This document shows positions 28,117 to 37,907 of a stretch of DNA of 64,000 nucleotides, in pieces. Origin of the DNA: Alphaproteobacteria bacterium. Its GTDB lineage: Bacteria > Pseudomonadota > Alphaproteobacteria > Puniceispirillales > Puniceispirillaceae. The notes under the pieces are model-generated. The model worked only from the letters and a program-made list of their open reading frames with translations. It searched no databases and was not told the origin of the DNA. Location: NCBI GenBank assembly GCA_022425485.1, contig JAKMFL010000050.1:1-64000 (forward strand), written 5' to 3'. The translations under genes and the position numbers were made by a program. Every line of letters starts with the position of its first letter. The stretch's first letter is position 1.

Positions 28117-28227
28117 GGGTTCTGGCAATGGCTGCGCTCACACAAGTGCGAGGGGGGGAGGGAGAACCACCGCAAGGTAGGGCGCTAAAAAGCCAGTTGC
28201 CAGAATTCTTGCCTGTTGCCAGAATTA
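28117..28227. ncRNA. Candidate structured RNA or attenuator between msrB and the EF-hand gene
   Basis: TTCTGGCAA at 28120-28128 can pair perfectly with TTGCCAGAA at 28197-28205 or with a second copy at 28216-28224. The first pairing extends inward through TGGCT/AGCC-A-G with one bulge, to about 14 bp. The enclosed region has a GCAA tetraloop hairpin (ACC-GCAA-GGT at 28169-28178) and another possible pairing of GGTTCT with AGAACC. No protein frame here is convincing. Strand is unknown: it is the 3' side of two convergent genes. It matches no family I can name. Confidence 0.4.
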
Positions 28228-28262
28228 TTAAGGGTGTTAGCCGCAATTGGGAAAATAGTGGA

Positions 28263-28676
28263 TTAAGATCGGTGTTTTTCGCGGCGATGCTGTTTCATCT
28301 CATCGCGCGTGATAAGACCATTACTGTCCTTATCTACAGCGCTAAACATGCTGAGATGACGATTGGAAAATTCGTCTAAACTGATTTGTCCATTTCCATC
28401 TGCATCCAGACCAGAAAAGCGGGATTTCAGCATTTCATTCACTTCTGCTAGCGAAATCTGCCTGTCTTGATTGCTGTCAATAGCATGGAACAGAGCCTTA
28501 AATCCATGACGATATTTATGGCCTGTTTGTTTCTGTTTCTGTTCTATCAAGGGCTGGTTAGATTGGATGTTGCTAGCTGTTTTTTCTTTGTTTTGATTTA
28601 CATGCGCAAATCCGCTAACAGTTATCACGCTCAAGGCGCTTGTTAGGGCGATTAACCAGTAATATTTTGACTTCAT
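28263..28676 (-). CDS. Secreted EF-hand calcium-binding protein
   Basis: The 137 residues start with a signal peptide or anchor (YYWLIALTSALSVITVSGFA), a Gln/Lys-rich spacer, then three EF-hand loops: DSNQDRQISLAE, DADGNGQISLDE and DKDSNGLITRDE, each with Asp and Glu at the calcium positions. The protein is probably periplasmic. Function beyond calcium binding is unknown. It is convergent with msrB and divergent from the AroE-like gene 274 bp away; that gap is AT-rich with poly-A tracts and holds no gene. Confidence 0.85.
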   Translation of the reverse strand: MKSKYYWLIALTSALSVITVSGFAHVNQNKEKTASNIQSNQPLIEQKQKQTGHKYRHGFKALFHAIDSNQDRQISLAEVNEMLKSRFSGLDADGNGQISLDEFSNRHLSMFSAVDKDSNGLITRDEMKQHRREKHRS

Positions 28677-28950
28677 TTCAACTCTCCTTTAAGGCTCACT
28701 TTTCTTTTTAAATGTTGGCGAAATAGATTTTCTAAATAAGGATGCTAAATAAATTTCCCAGATTGGTTTTGCGGCGAGGCACAGACCTGAAAATTTTTTT
28801 AACTTCACAATTCGCAGTACAACAGGCAAATTGGGCAGGTTTCTGACTACATCATGGCAAGAAAAGGGCTTCGCTAAAAAAAATCGGGTATAAAAGCCGC
28901 TAAAAAAAAACTGCTAGGGTAGATAAGATTTAGGGTATAAGGCATAAAAA

Positions 28951-29799
28951 ATGACGGATTCAACGCATTCAAAAATTACTGGTACAACAACCCTTTTCGG
29001 CTGTATGGCTTATCCAGCTGGCCATGTGCGTGCACCGATGATTTTCAATTCCATTTTTCAAGAGCAAAATCTTGATAAGGTGATGGTCGCCATGAGTGTC
29101 CCTGCTGAAGGGTTGGCTGCCTATGTGGAAGGCTTGCGCGCGCTTACCAATTTCAAGGGGGCTGCCGTTACTATTCCTCATAAAATGCCGCTAGCTGCGC
29201 TCTGTGATGAGCTGGGAGCTGGCGCACAAGCAGCAGAGGCGGTAAATGCGGTGGCTTTTACGGCTGATAGACGTCTAATCGGCGATAATTTTGACGGGGA
29301 GGGGTTTGTTGCTGGTTTGCGCGGGGAAAACCCCTTCAATGCGCCTAGAGATAAAATTTTTACAGGTAAAAGAGCCTTATTGGTGGGGGCCGGTGGGGCC
29401 GCACGCGCAATAGCATTGGCGCTGTCTCGCTGTGATTTAGCGCAAATTGATATTACCAACCGCACACCTGCGAATGCGGAAAAGGCTGTGCGCCTTGCCA
29501 AGAAAATTGTGCCAGATGCGCCGGCTCAAAACATAGCGGCCGCAGATGTAGATTTCGCCAGCTATGATATGGTTATTAATGCTACACCGCTTGGTTTACA
29601 TAAAGAAGATGCTATGCCTTTTGATGTACATAGCCTGTCTGCGGATTGCTTGGTATGTGATATCATAATGGTGCCTGAACGGACGGCGCTGATTGATGCT
29701 GCGGAGGCGCGTGGGCTGAATGTGCATTTGGGGCGGCATATGCTAGATTATCAAATGCAGCTGATAGGGGAATTTATTGGCGCTTTAGAGGCAAGCTAG
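28951..29799 (+). CDS. Shikimate dehydrogenase-family protein, divergent AroE paralogue
   Basis: NAD(P)-dependent oxidoreductase of the AroE fold, 282 residues. The catalytic Lys is kept in VTIPHKMPL, the Asp in DNFDGEGF and the Asn in EAVNAV, with the Rossmann GAGGAARAIAL and NRT motifs. However, the shikimate carboxylate site, normally HSxSPxxHN with two Ser, reads GHVRAPMIFN here and lacks both. A different substrate such as quinate or another hydroxy acid is therefore likely. It stands alone, with AAGG 8 nt before the ATG. Confidence 0.8.
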   Translation: MTDSTHSKITGTTTLFGCMAYPAGHVRAPMIFNSIFQEQNLDKVMVAMSVPAEGLAAYVEGLRALTNFKGAAVTIPHKMPLAALCDELGAGAQAAEAVNAVAFTADRRLIGDNFDGEGFVAGLRGENPFNAPRDKIFTGKRALLVGAGGAARAIALALSRCDLAQIDITNRTPANAEKAVRLAKKIVPDAPAQNIAAADVDFASYDMVINATPLGLHKEDAMPFDVHSLSADCLVCDIIMVPERTALIDAAEARGLNVHLGRHMLDYQMQLIGEFIGALEAS

Positions 29800-29887
29800 C
29801 AGGTTTTCTTGGTGTTCAGTTATTGAAAGTTAGCGCAGACCAGATTAAGTAAGATGAGATTGCATTTTTGCGGATTGGATAAAGGTA

Positions 29888-30274
29888 ATGGCTGAGGAAA
29901 CAAGCTGGACAGAAGAGCGCCTTGAGATGTTGCGCGGCTATTGGGATGAAGGTCTGTCTATTTCACAGATAGGAGAGCGTTTGGGGGTTACCCGTAATGC
30001 GGTTGCTGGAAAGGCACATCGCTTGAACTTGCGCAAACGTCAATCCCCTATTGCACGAAAGCCTAAAGAAGTTGTTGAACCTGCAAAGCCGAGAGATTTG
30101 CCTTTGCGTCTTGCGCTTCGGGGTATTCAGTGGTCGCGTTCGAAATGCGTTTGGCCAACTGGCGATCCAAAGACAATAGAGTTTAGCTTCTGCGGCAAAT
30201 CGATTGTGCCGGGCAAGCCCTATTGCTCTAAACATTGTGACCTTGCTTATACCACCTCGCGCGATGGAAGCTAG
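29888..30274 (+). CDS. gcrA: GcrA cell-cycle regulator
   Basis: Binds sigma-70 RNA polymerase and, in Caulobacter, activates promoters with methylated GANTC sites. The 128 residues open with an HTH-like SWTEERLEMLRGYWDEGLSISQIGERLGVTRNAVAGKAHRLNL, typical of GcrA, then a Lys/Pro linker and a C-terminal Cys/His module (CVWPTGDPKTIEFSFCG, YCSKHCDLAY). It is shorter than the Caulobacter protein, mostly in the linker. The 3' end overlaps pepN by 11 bp. Confidence 0.9.
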   Translation: MAEETSWTEERLEMLRGYWDEGLSISQIGERLGVTRNAVAGKAHRLNLRKRQSPIARKPKEVVEPAKPRDLPLRLALRGIQWSRSKCVWPTGDPKTIEFSFCGKSIVPGKPYCSKHCDLAYTTSRDGS

Positions 30275-32879
30275 GCAAACCCCTGCGGTCATTCACCGCG
30301 AAGATTACACGCCTTTTAGCTGGGTTCTGCACACCACAGACCTAGACGTGCACCTGTTTGATGAAAGAGCCGTTATTTGCGTAACGCTCGATATCAGCCC
30401 TAACCCAGACGCTGCGATGGCAGATAATCTGGTTTTAAACGGGGAATCCCAAGAGCTGATATCTGTATCGGTTGATGGCGCAGAATTGCCGGCTAGCCGC
30501 TATCAGCTAGCCGATGGCAAGCTAACGATTACGGGCCTTACAGGACAGCATAAAATCGCGGTTACCTCTGCGCATAACCCGTATGAGAATACCGCGCTTG
30601 AAGGTCTGTATGCTTCTGGCGGTATGCTATGTACCCAATGCGAGCCAGAAGGGTTTCGCCGGATTTGTTTCTATCCAGACCGCCCAGATGTAATGAGCAT
30701 TTTCACGGTTCGTATCGAGGCAGATAACGCGTTCGTGAATCTGTTAAGCAATGGAAATCTAATTGAAGAAGGCCAGCTTGAGGCAGGCCGTCATTTTGCC
30801 CTGTGGCATGACCCGCATAAAAAGCCTGCTTATCTGTTTGCGCTGGTAGCTGGCGATCTGGATTGTGCCAAAGACCAGTTTACCACTGCGTCTGGCCGTG
30901 TTGTTGACCTACATATCTACGTAGAAAAGGGCAATACAGGCTTAACTGCGCATGCAATGGATAGCTTGAAACGCTCTATGGCTTGGGATGAGGAAGTTTA
31001 TGGGCTGGAATATGATTTAGACCTGTTCCAGATTGTTGCGGTTAGCCATTTCAATATGGGCGCGATGGAAAATAAAGGTCTGAACATCTTTAATAGTAAA
31101 TTCGTGCTGGCAGATGCCCGCACCGCAACAGATGATGATCTCGACCGTGTTGAAGCTATTATTGCGCATGAATATTTTCATAACTGGACAGGAAACCGGG
31201 TAACCTGCCGCGACTGGTTTCAGTTAACGCTGAAAGAGGGGCTTACCGTCTTTCGTGACCAGTGCTTTAGCGCAGATATGCATGATGAGGCGGTCAAGCG
31301 TGCAGAAGATGTGGCCACCTTGCGTGCTATTCAATTTACCGAAGATGCTAGCCCAACCGCCCATCCTATTCGCCCCGAAAGTTATAGCGAAATTAATAAT
31401 TTCTACACCCCTACAGTCTATGAAAAAGGGGCAGAGGTTATTCGTATGATGCATGCCAAGCTGGGCGCCAAAGGGTTTCACGCGGGTATGGATTTATATT
31501 TTTCTCGCCATGACGGTCAGGCCGTGACTTGTGATGATTTTATCGCCGCGATGGCAGGTGCTAATAATGCGGATCTCTCTAGCTTTACATTATGGTATCG
31601 CCAAGCTGGCACGCCGCAATTACAGGCAAAGCGTGTGGAGGCAAAGGCCTCAAAAATACAGCTTGAGCTATCCCAACAGCTCATGCCGACTCCTGCGAAT
31701 ACTGGCACTGCGCCGATGCCGATACCTATCAGGCTAGGGTTTGTTGGTTATGACGGGGATGCATTGCGCTTTAGCATTAATGGCGAGGCGGCGGCGGCTG
31801 AGCAAGTGGTGGTTTTATCGGGCGCTAGCCAGACGCTAGAGATAGACCTTGAAGCTGGTGCAAATGCAGAACGCGCTGTGCCCTCACTTCTTCGCGGATT
31901 TTCTGCCCCTGTTCGCCTGTCTGATGATGTTAGTGCTGAAGAGCTTGGCATTTTAGCTGCCTTTGATAGCGATAGCTTTAACCGCTATGAGGCTTGCCAA
32001 AGACTAGCACATAATATTCTAGCAGCTGAAATGTCAGGTGCTGCTGATAGCCAGAGTGAGGATGCGCTAATTAACGCGCTTCGCCTAGGGCTAGCGGATA
32101 ATTCCTTGCGTGATGACTTCAAAGCCCTTTGTTTTTCAGTGCCAGGTCAGGCCGATACAGAACAGCGGGCAACCCCAGCAGACCCCCCAAAAATATTTGC
32201 CAAGCGGTTAGCCTTGCAAGCTCGGCTGGGCGCTGCGCTAGCCAGCGAGATTAAGCCTATTATCAGCGCTACAAGCCATCTTGAGCAGGCAGCAGGTAGA
32301 AGCTTGCAAAACAAGCTTTTGGGGCTTGCATGTGCAAGCGGTGATGAAACCGCATTGGATATTGCGCTGGCGCAGTCTGAAAACCTGAATATGAGCCTCT
32401 CCATGGGGGGGCTACAGGCGTTAAATCATACTGATCATGCCAATAGGGGCCGCGCGCTAGGCAGCTTTTATGAACGCTGGAATGGCTCGGCATTGGTGAT
32501 GGAAAAATGGTTGATGTTATCTGCAAGCTCTGCTGTGCATGGGTATATCGCTAATATAAAAGCCCTTATGCAGGACCCGGTTTTTGATGCGAGTAACCCA
32601 AACAAGCTGCGTTCGGTCTTAGGTGTATTTGCCGCCGCTAATCCAACATATTTTCATAAATCTGATGGTTCTGGCTATCGATTTATTGCCGAAGAGTTGG
32701 TTAATCTTGATAAGCGTAATCCGCAAATTGCTGCGCGGATGGGGCTGGCTTTGACACGTTTTTCAAATTATGGCGCAGAGCGCCAGCAGCAGATGCGTGA
32801 CGCGGTAAAGTTTGTTGCTGGCCATGCGCTATCACGCGATTTAAATGAAGTCATCTCAAAAGCCCTGAAAAGCGCTTAA
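30264..32879 (+). CDS. pepN: Aminopeptidase N (M1 metallopeptidase)
   Basis: Zinc exopeptidase removing N-terminal residues from peptides. About 871 residues: N-terminal beta domain, GAMENKGLNIF substrate motif, zinc site HEYFHNWTGNRVTCRDWFQLTLKEG (HExxH-x18-E), and a long helical C-terminal domain. The start is the ATG at 30264, inside the gcrA reading frame; the frame is open further upstream only because it runs through gcrA. The 11-bp overlap suggests translational coupling with gcrA. Confidence 0.95.
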   Translation: MEARQTPAVIHREDYTPFSWVLHTTDLDVHLFDERAVICVTLDISPNPDAAMADNLVLNGESQELISVSVDGAELPASRYQLADGKLTITGLTGQHKIAVTSAHNPYENTALEGLYASGGMLCTQCEPEGFRRICFYPDRPDVMSIFTVRIEADNAFVNLLSNGNLIEEGQLEAGRHFALWHDPHKKPAYLFALVAGDLDCAKDQFTTASGRVVDLHIYVEKGNTGLTAHAMDSLKRSMAWDEEVYGLEYDLDLFQIVAVSHFNMGAMENKGLNIFNSKFVLADARTATDDDLDRVEAIIAHEYFHNWTGNRVTCRDWFQLTLKEGLTVFRDQCFSADMHDEAVKRAEDVATLRAIQFTEDASPTAHPIRPESYSEINNFYTPTVYEKGAEVIRMMHAKLGAKGFHAGMDLYFSRHDGQAVTCDDFIAAMAGANNADLSSFTLWYRQAGTPQLQAKRVEAKASKIQLELSQQLMPTPANTGTAPMPIPIRLGFVGYDGDALRFSINGEAAAAEQVVVLSGASQTLEIDLEAGANAERAVPSLLRGFSAPVRLSDDVSAEELGILAAFDSDSFNRYEACQRLAHNILAAEMSGAADSQSEDALINALRLGLADNSLRDDFKALCFSVPGQADTEQRATPADPPKIFAKRLALQARLGAALASEIKPIISATSHLEQAAGRSLQNKLLGLACASGDETALDIALAQSENLNMSLSMGGLQALNHTDHANRGRALGSFYERWNGSALVMEKWLMLSASSAVHGYIANIKALMQDPVFDASNPNKLRSVLGVFAAANPTYFHKSDGSGYRFIAEELVNLDKRNPQIAARMGLALTRFSNYGAERQQQMRDAVKFVAGHALSRDLNEVISKALKSA

Positions 32880-32923
32880 GAGATAGGTATCATTATAATA
32901 AAGCAGAAACCAATAACCCAGCC

Positions 32924-32995
32924 TAAGAAGGCGGTGCTTCAGCCTAGCCTAGCCTAAGAAGGCTGGAATCTAGCTTATCGTAAGAAGGCTGGAAT
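32924..32995 (-). repeat. Duplicated 3' end of the DEAD-box helicase gene
   Basis: TAAGAAGGCTGGAAT occurs inside the last codons of the helicase gene (32981-32995) and again just downstream of its stop (32955-32969), with a partial third copy TAAGAAGGC at 32924-32932. The copies replay the codons for IPAFL. Confidence 0.8.
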
Positions 32996-34330
32996 ATGGT
33001 CGCTATCTTGGAAGCTATTGCCCTTCCATTCCGGCGGGCGTTTCTCGTTGGGGTATTTTGAATTTCTCTGCGTCTTAGCCTCATCGCTAGGGGCATCAGA
33101 ATTTTCATTTACGGCTTTCTTACGGCTTTGTGAACGGGGCTTTTTTTCTGCCGCCTTCTGTGGCACGGCTGTATCATCAGATTTAGCCACTTTTTCCGTG
33201 CTGCCGCTATTTGCGCCATCTAGCTCAATAGATTTGCCTATCAGCGTTTCGATAGCATGCAGATATTTTTTATCATCTTCGCTAGCGGCAAGCGTAAAGG
33301 CAGAACCAGAGCGCCCCGCACGTCCGGTGCGGCCGATACGGTGGACATAATCTTCGGCATTGGATGGCACATCAAAATTAAAGACATGGCTAACCGACGG
33401 TATATCTAGCCCACGTGCGGCAACGTCTGATGCGATAAGAAGGGTAACGCGCCCCTCCTTGAAATCAGACAGAGCCGCAAGGCGTGCAGATTGTGTCATA
33501 TCCCCATGCAAGGCTGCGGCGTTAAATTCATGCCGCTTCAACGAGGAAAGCAATGTTGCAATGTCCCGCTTACGATTACAGAAAATAACGGCATTTTGCA
33601 GTGTTTCGCGCCGCAATAAGCCACGTAATACTTCACGTTTCTCGCGCGGTTTTGTCCATATCAAGCGCTGGGAAACGGTATCCGCTGTGCTGGCAGGTTT
33701 GGCAACCTCAATAATCTTTGGGTTCATCACAAACTTTTTGCCGATTTTATGGATTTCTTCTGAGAGTGTCGCAGAAAAGAACAAGGTCTGGCGCATCACT
33801 GGCAAATAGCTGACAATGCGCTCCACATCCGGAATAAAGCCCATATCTAGCATCCGGTCAGCTTCGTCAATCACCAGAATTTTAACATCCTGAAGCAGAA
33901 CTTTCCCGCGCTCAAAATGGTCTAGCAACCGGCCCGGTGTTGCAATCAGTACATCAACCCCCTTATCCAAGGCAGCTTCCTGATCTGAAAAGCTGACGCC
34001 GCCGATAAGCAACGCCATGCTAAGGCCGTGATTAACAGAGAATTTTTCAAAAGATTCCGCTACCTGTGCAGCAAGCTCGCGCGTAGGCGCTAGAATCAGT
34101 GAGCGTGGCATACGCGCTTTGGCACGCCCTGCATCCAGAATATCGATCATCGGCAGCGTAAAAGAGGCCGTCTTTCCGGTACCTGTTTGTGCTGAGCCTA
34201 AAATATCGCGCCCCATCAAAACAGATGGAATGGCATTTTCTTGGATGGGTGTTGGCTTTTCATATCCCAACGCATCAACAGCTTGTGCTAAGCCGTCACT
34301 CAGGCCTAAGTCTAAAAATGGAGAAGTAAT
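32975..34330 (-). CDS. DEAD-box RNA helicase, RhlE-like, with probable ATT start
   Basis: ATP-dependent RNA unwinding in ribosome assembly or mRNA decay. With the start at 34330 the protein has 451 residues: Q motif GYEKPTPIQ with the upstream Phe exactly 17 residues before, motif I AQTGTGKT, Ia PTRELA, II DEAD, III SAT, V ARGLDIP, VI HRIGRTGRAGR, then a basic, low-complexity tail. No ATG, GTG, TTG or CTG lies between the upstream stop and the conserved Phe; an ATT has AAGGGG 6 nt upstream (34337-34342). The in-frame TTG at 34270 would cut away half of the Q motif region. Confidence 0.88.
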   Translation of the reverse strand: MTSPFLDLGLSDGLAQAVDALGYEKPTPIQENAIPSVLMGRDILGSAQTGTGKTASFTLPMIDILDAGRAKARMPRSLILAPTRELAAQVAESFEKFSVNHGLSMALLIGGVSFSDQEAALDKGVDVLIATPGRLLDHFERGKVLLQDVKILVIDEADRMLDMGFIPDVERIVSYLPVMRQTLFFSATLSEEIHKIGKKFVMNPKIIEVAKPASTADTVSQRLIWTKPREKREVLRGLLRRETLQNAVIFCNRKRDIATLLSSLKRHEFNAAALHGDMTQSARLAALSDFKEGRVTLLIASDVAARGLDIPSVSHVFNFDVPSNAEDYVHRIGRTGRAGRSGSAFTLAASEDDKKYLHAIETLIGKSIELDGANSGSTEKVAKSDDTAVPQKAAEKKPRSQSRKKAVNENSDAPSDEAKTQRNSKYPNEKRPPEWKGNSFQDSDHIPAFLR

Positions 34331-34336
34331 GTCAGA

Positions 34337-34342
34337 CCCCTT
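34337..34342 (-). promoter_or_regulatory. Ribosome binding site that supports the ATT start
   Basis: AAGGGG on the minus strand, 6 nt before the ATT codon at 34330-34328 of the helicase gene; this is the only Shine-Dalgarno-like sequence that fits the conserved N-terminus. Confidence 0.6.
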
Positions 34343-34589
34343 AATTCACGCCCTATCAAAAACGTACCATCACGATTTGATATCATTCACGCTAACCAGA
34401 ATAAATTCTGTGGTTCGGATGCTTCTTCATACCTTAATAAAAGTTATTGGTCAAACTTCCGTGAAGGCTGGACGGGCAGGGGGCATATTAGCTAGTCTCT
34501 AAAGGTAAAAATTTGTGCAATTTTGCCTATGCTAAGGAAAAGCTTGGTATAATAAAAAGCTTTGTATAACGAAAAGATTATTTAAGCCG

Positions 34590-35294
34590 ATGACCACGAA
34601 ACTTGTTTTAATACCCGGCCTTTTATGCAGTGAGGTATTGTTTGCCCCGCAGATAGAAGCGTTAAAAGATACAGCAGAGATTGTCGTTGCTGAAACCAAA
34701 GGCATGGACAGTATTACCGCTATGGCAACGCGCCTGCTAGATGAAAATAGCGGCGAGATGGTGATAGCTGGTCTGTCTATGGGCGGTTACGTTGCTTTGG
34801 AAGTCATAAGGCTAGCACCTGAAAGAATAAAGGGAATGGGGCTATTATCGACAGCAGCTGATCAGGATACCGATAAAAAGAAAAGGCTGCGCAAAGAGTT
34901 AATCAGGCTCTCTTCTATTGGCCGGTTTAAGGGGGTGACGCCGCGCTTATTGCCGCAATTTCTGTCTCCTGCCGCACTAGAAGATGAAAGGCTGACCTCG
35001 CGGGTAATGGATATGGCAGCAGAGGTAGGTCAGGAAAATTTCGCCCTGCAGCAAAAGGCAATAATGGGACGCCGCGACCAGCGGGGCCATTTGCCAGATT
35101 TTCGCCGTCCAGCACTGGTATTATGTGGCGAGTTAGACGTTTTAACGCCGCCTGAAAAATCTACAGAAATGGCAAGCTTGCTGCCTCATGCAGAGCTTGT
35201 ATTATTGCCAGAAATTGGACATTTATCTACCCTAGAAGCCCCAGAGGCTTGCAGTGCCGCATTGCAGCAGCTCATCACTTCTTCATCTCATTAA
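34590..35294 (+). CDS. Alpha/beta hydrolase
   Basis: The 234 residues have a complete alpha/beta hydrolase triad: nucleophile elbow GLSMGG, Asp in CGELDVLTP and His in IGHLSTLE, with the oxyanion-type LIPGLLCS strand near the N-terminus. No lid domain marks a specific subfamily, so the substrate is unknown. The gene stands alone; the 259 bp upstream, shared with the helicase start, holds no other gene. The last codons and stop belong to a 16-bp tandem repeat. Confidence 0.82.
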   Translation: MTTKLVLIPGLLCSEVLFAPQIEALKDTAEIVVAETKGMDSITAMATRLLDENSGEMVIAGLSMGGYVALEVIRLAPERIKGMGLLSTAADQDTDKKKRLRKELIRLSSIGRFKGVTPRLLPQFLSPAALEDERLTSRVMDMAAEVGQENFALQQKAIMGRRDQRGHLPDFRRPALVLCGELDVLTPPEKSTEMASLLPHAELVLLPEIGHLSTLEAPEACSAALQQLITSSSH

Positions 35295-35332
35295 TGGGGC
35301 TTCTCATTAATTGGGCATCTCATTGATGGGGC
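35285..35332 (+). repeat. Three 16-bp tandem repeats across the hydrolase stop codon
   Basis: TCTCATTAATGGGGCT, TCTCATTAATTGGGCA and TCTCATTGATGGGGCA in tandem. The first copy contains the last Ser-His codons and the TAA stop of the hydrolase gene. Confidence 0.85.
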
Positions 35333-35360
35333 AGCTCATCATACGCGCTGACAAAGCGGT

Positions 35361-37367
<2,007 letters not shown>

Positions 37368-37554
37368 TCATGCATATAGCTAATATAAAAAACCTGACCT
37401 AACCTACAATATCTGGGGGGTAATTCAAAGAGAATATACGAAATAGGGGATAGTGCAGGCGTTAACTTATTATTTAGAAATAACTGTTATAGTAAAGGTA
37501 GACGCGGCTAATAAGCTGGTCAGATGAGATAAGGGGAGGAGAGGAGCAACCTGT

Positions 37555-37794
37555 ATGAAAGGGTGTTGCTTTTTTATGTCCTATCCAATTTCCACCTTCC
37601 AACAATTATTAAAAACCTGCTTGAAACTTCTTTATGGTTTGATCTTCGCGGTACTGCTGTTCGCCTTTATGATTTTACCACAAACGCTCATATCGGAAAC
37701 GCTCATATCAGAAACAACAACCTCTGCGGCATTAGTATATCATCCTGTTAGCGCGCATCTGGAGGTATCTGAGATAGCCCGCGCCTATATATGA
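37555..37794 (+). CDS. Possible small one-pass membrane protein
   Basis: A 79-codon frame whose ATG follows a strong purine-rich site (GGAGGAGAGGAG) by about 8 nt. The product has one hydrophobic segment (LLYGLIFAVLLFAFMILP) and no recognised domain; a second ATG at 37576 gives MSYPISTF. The part after the membrane segment contains TLISETLISET from a 15-bp duplication. It stands alone between divergent parE and the glnA terminator. It could be a real small protein or chance. Confidence 0.35.
   Translation: MKGCCFFMSYPISTFQQLLKTCLKLLYGLIFAVLLFAFMILPQTLISETLISETTTSAALVYHPVSAHLEVSEIARAYI
37682..37711 (+). repeat. Two 15-bp tandem repeats in the small membrane ORF
   Basis: AAACGCTCATATCGG is followed directly by AAACGCTCATATCAG; in frame they encode the TLISE pair. 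Confidence 0.85.
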
Positions 37795-37842
37795 TGCTGC
37801 GAAATTAGCTAATGAGGCGTTTTATACCTGCAACCTTGCCAT

Positions 37843-37876
37843 AAAAAACCCTTCCAAAGCGTGTGCCTTGGAAGGG
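37843..37876 (-). terminator. Rho-independent terminator of glnA
   Basis: Minus-strand stem CCCTTCCAA / TTGGAAGGG, 10-nt loop, followed by six T, 31 bp past the glnA stop. Confidence 0.92.
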
Positions 37877-37907
37877 GGTGTGTGTTTATCCGTATAACGC
37901 AGATGGA

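Noticed and set aside
28180..28200. Similarity of GCGCTAAAAAGCC to the SAM-II riboswitch core
   Set aside because: The rest of the SAM-II pseudoknot is absent and no methionine gene is downstream.
28128..28379. 83-codon frame on the plus strand
   Set aside because: It crosses the EF-hand gene in antisense and the structured element; no ribosome site or domain.
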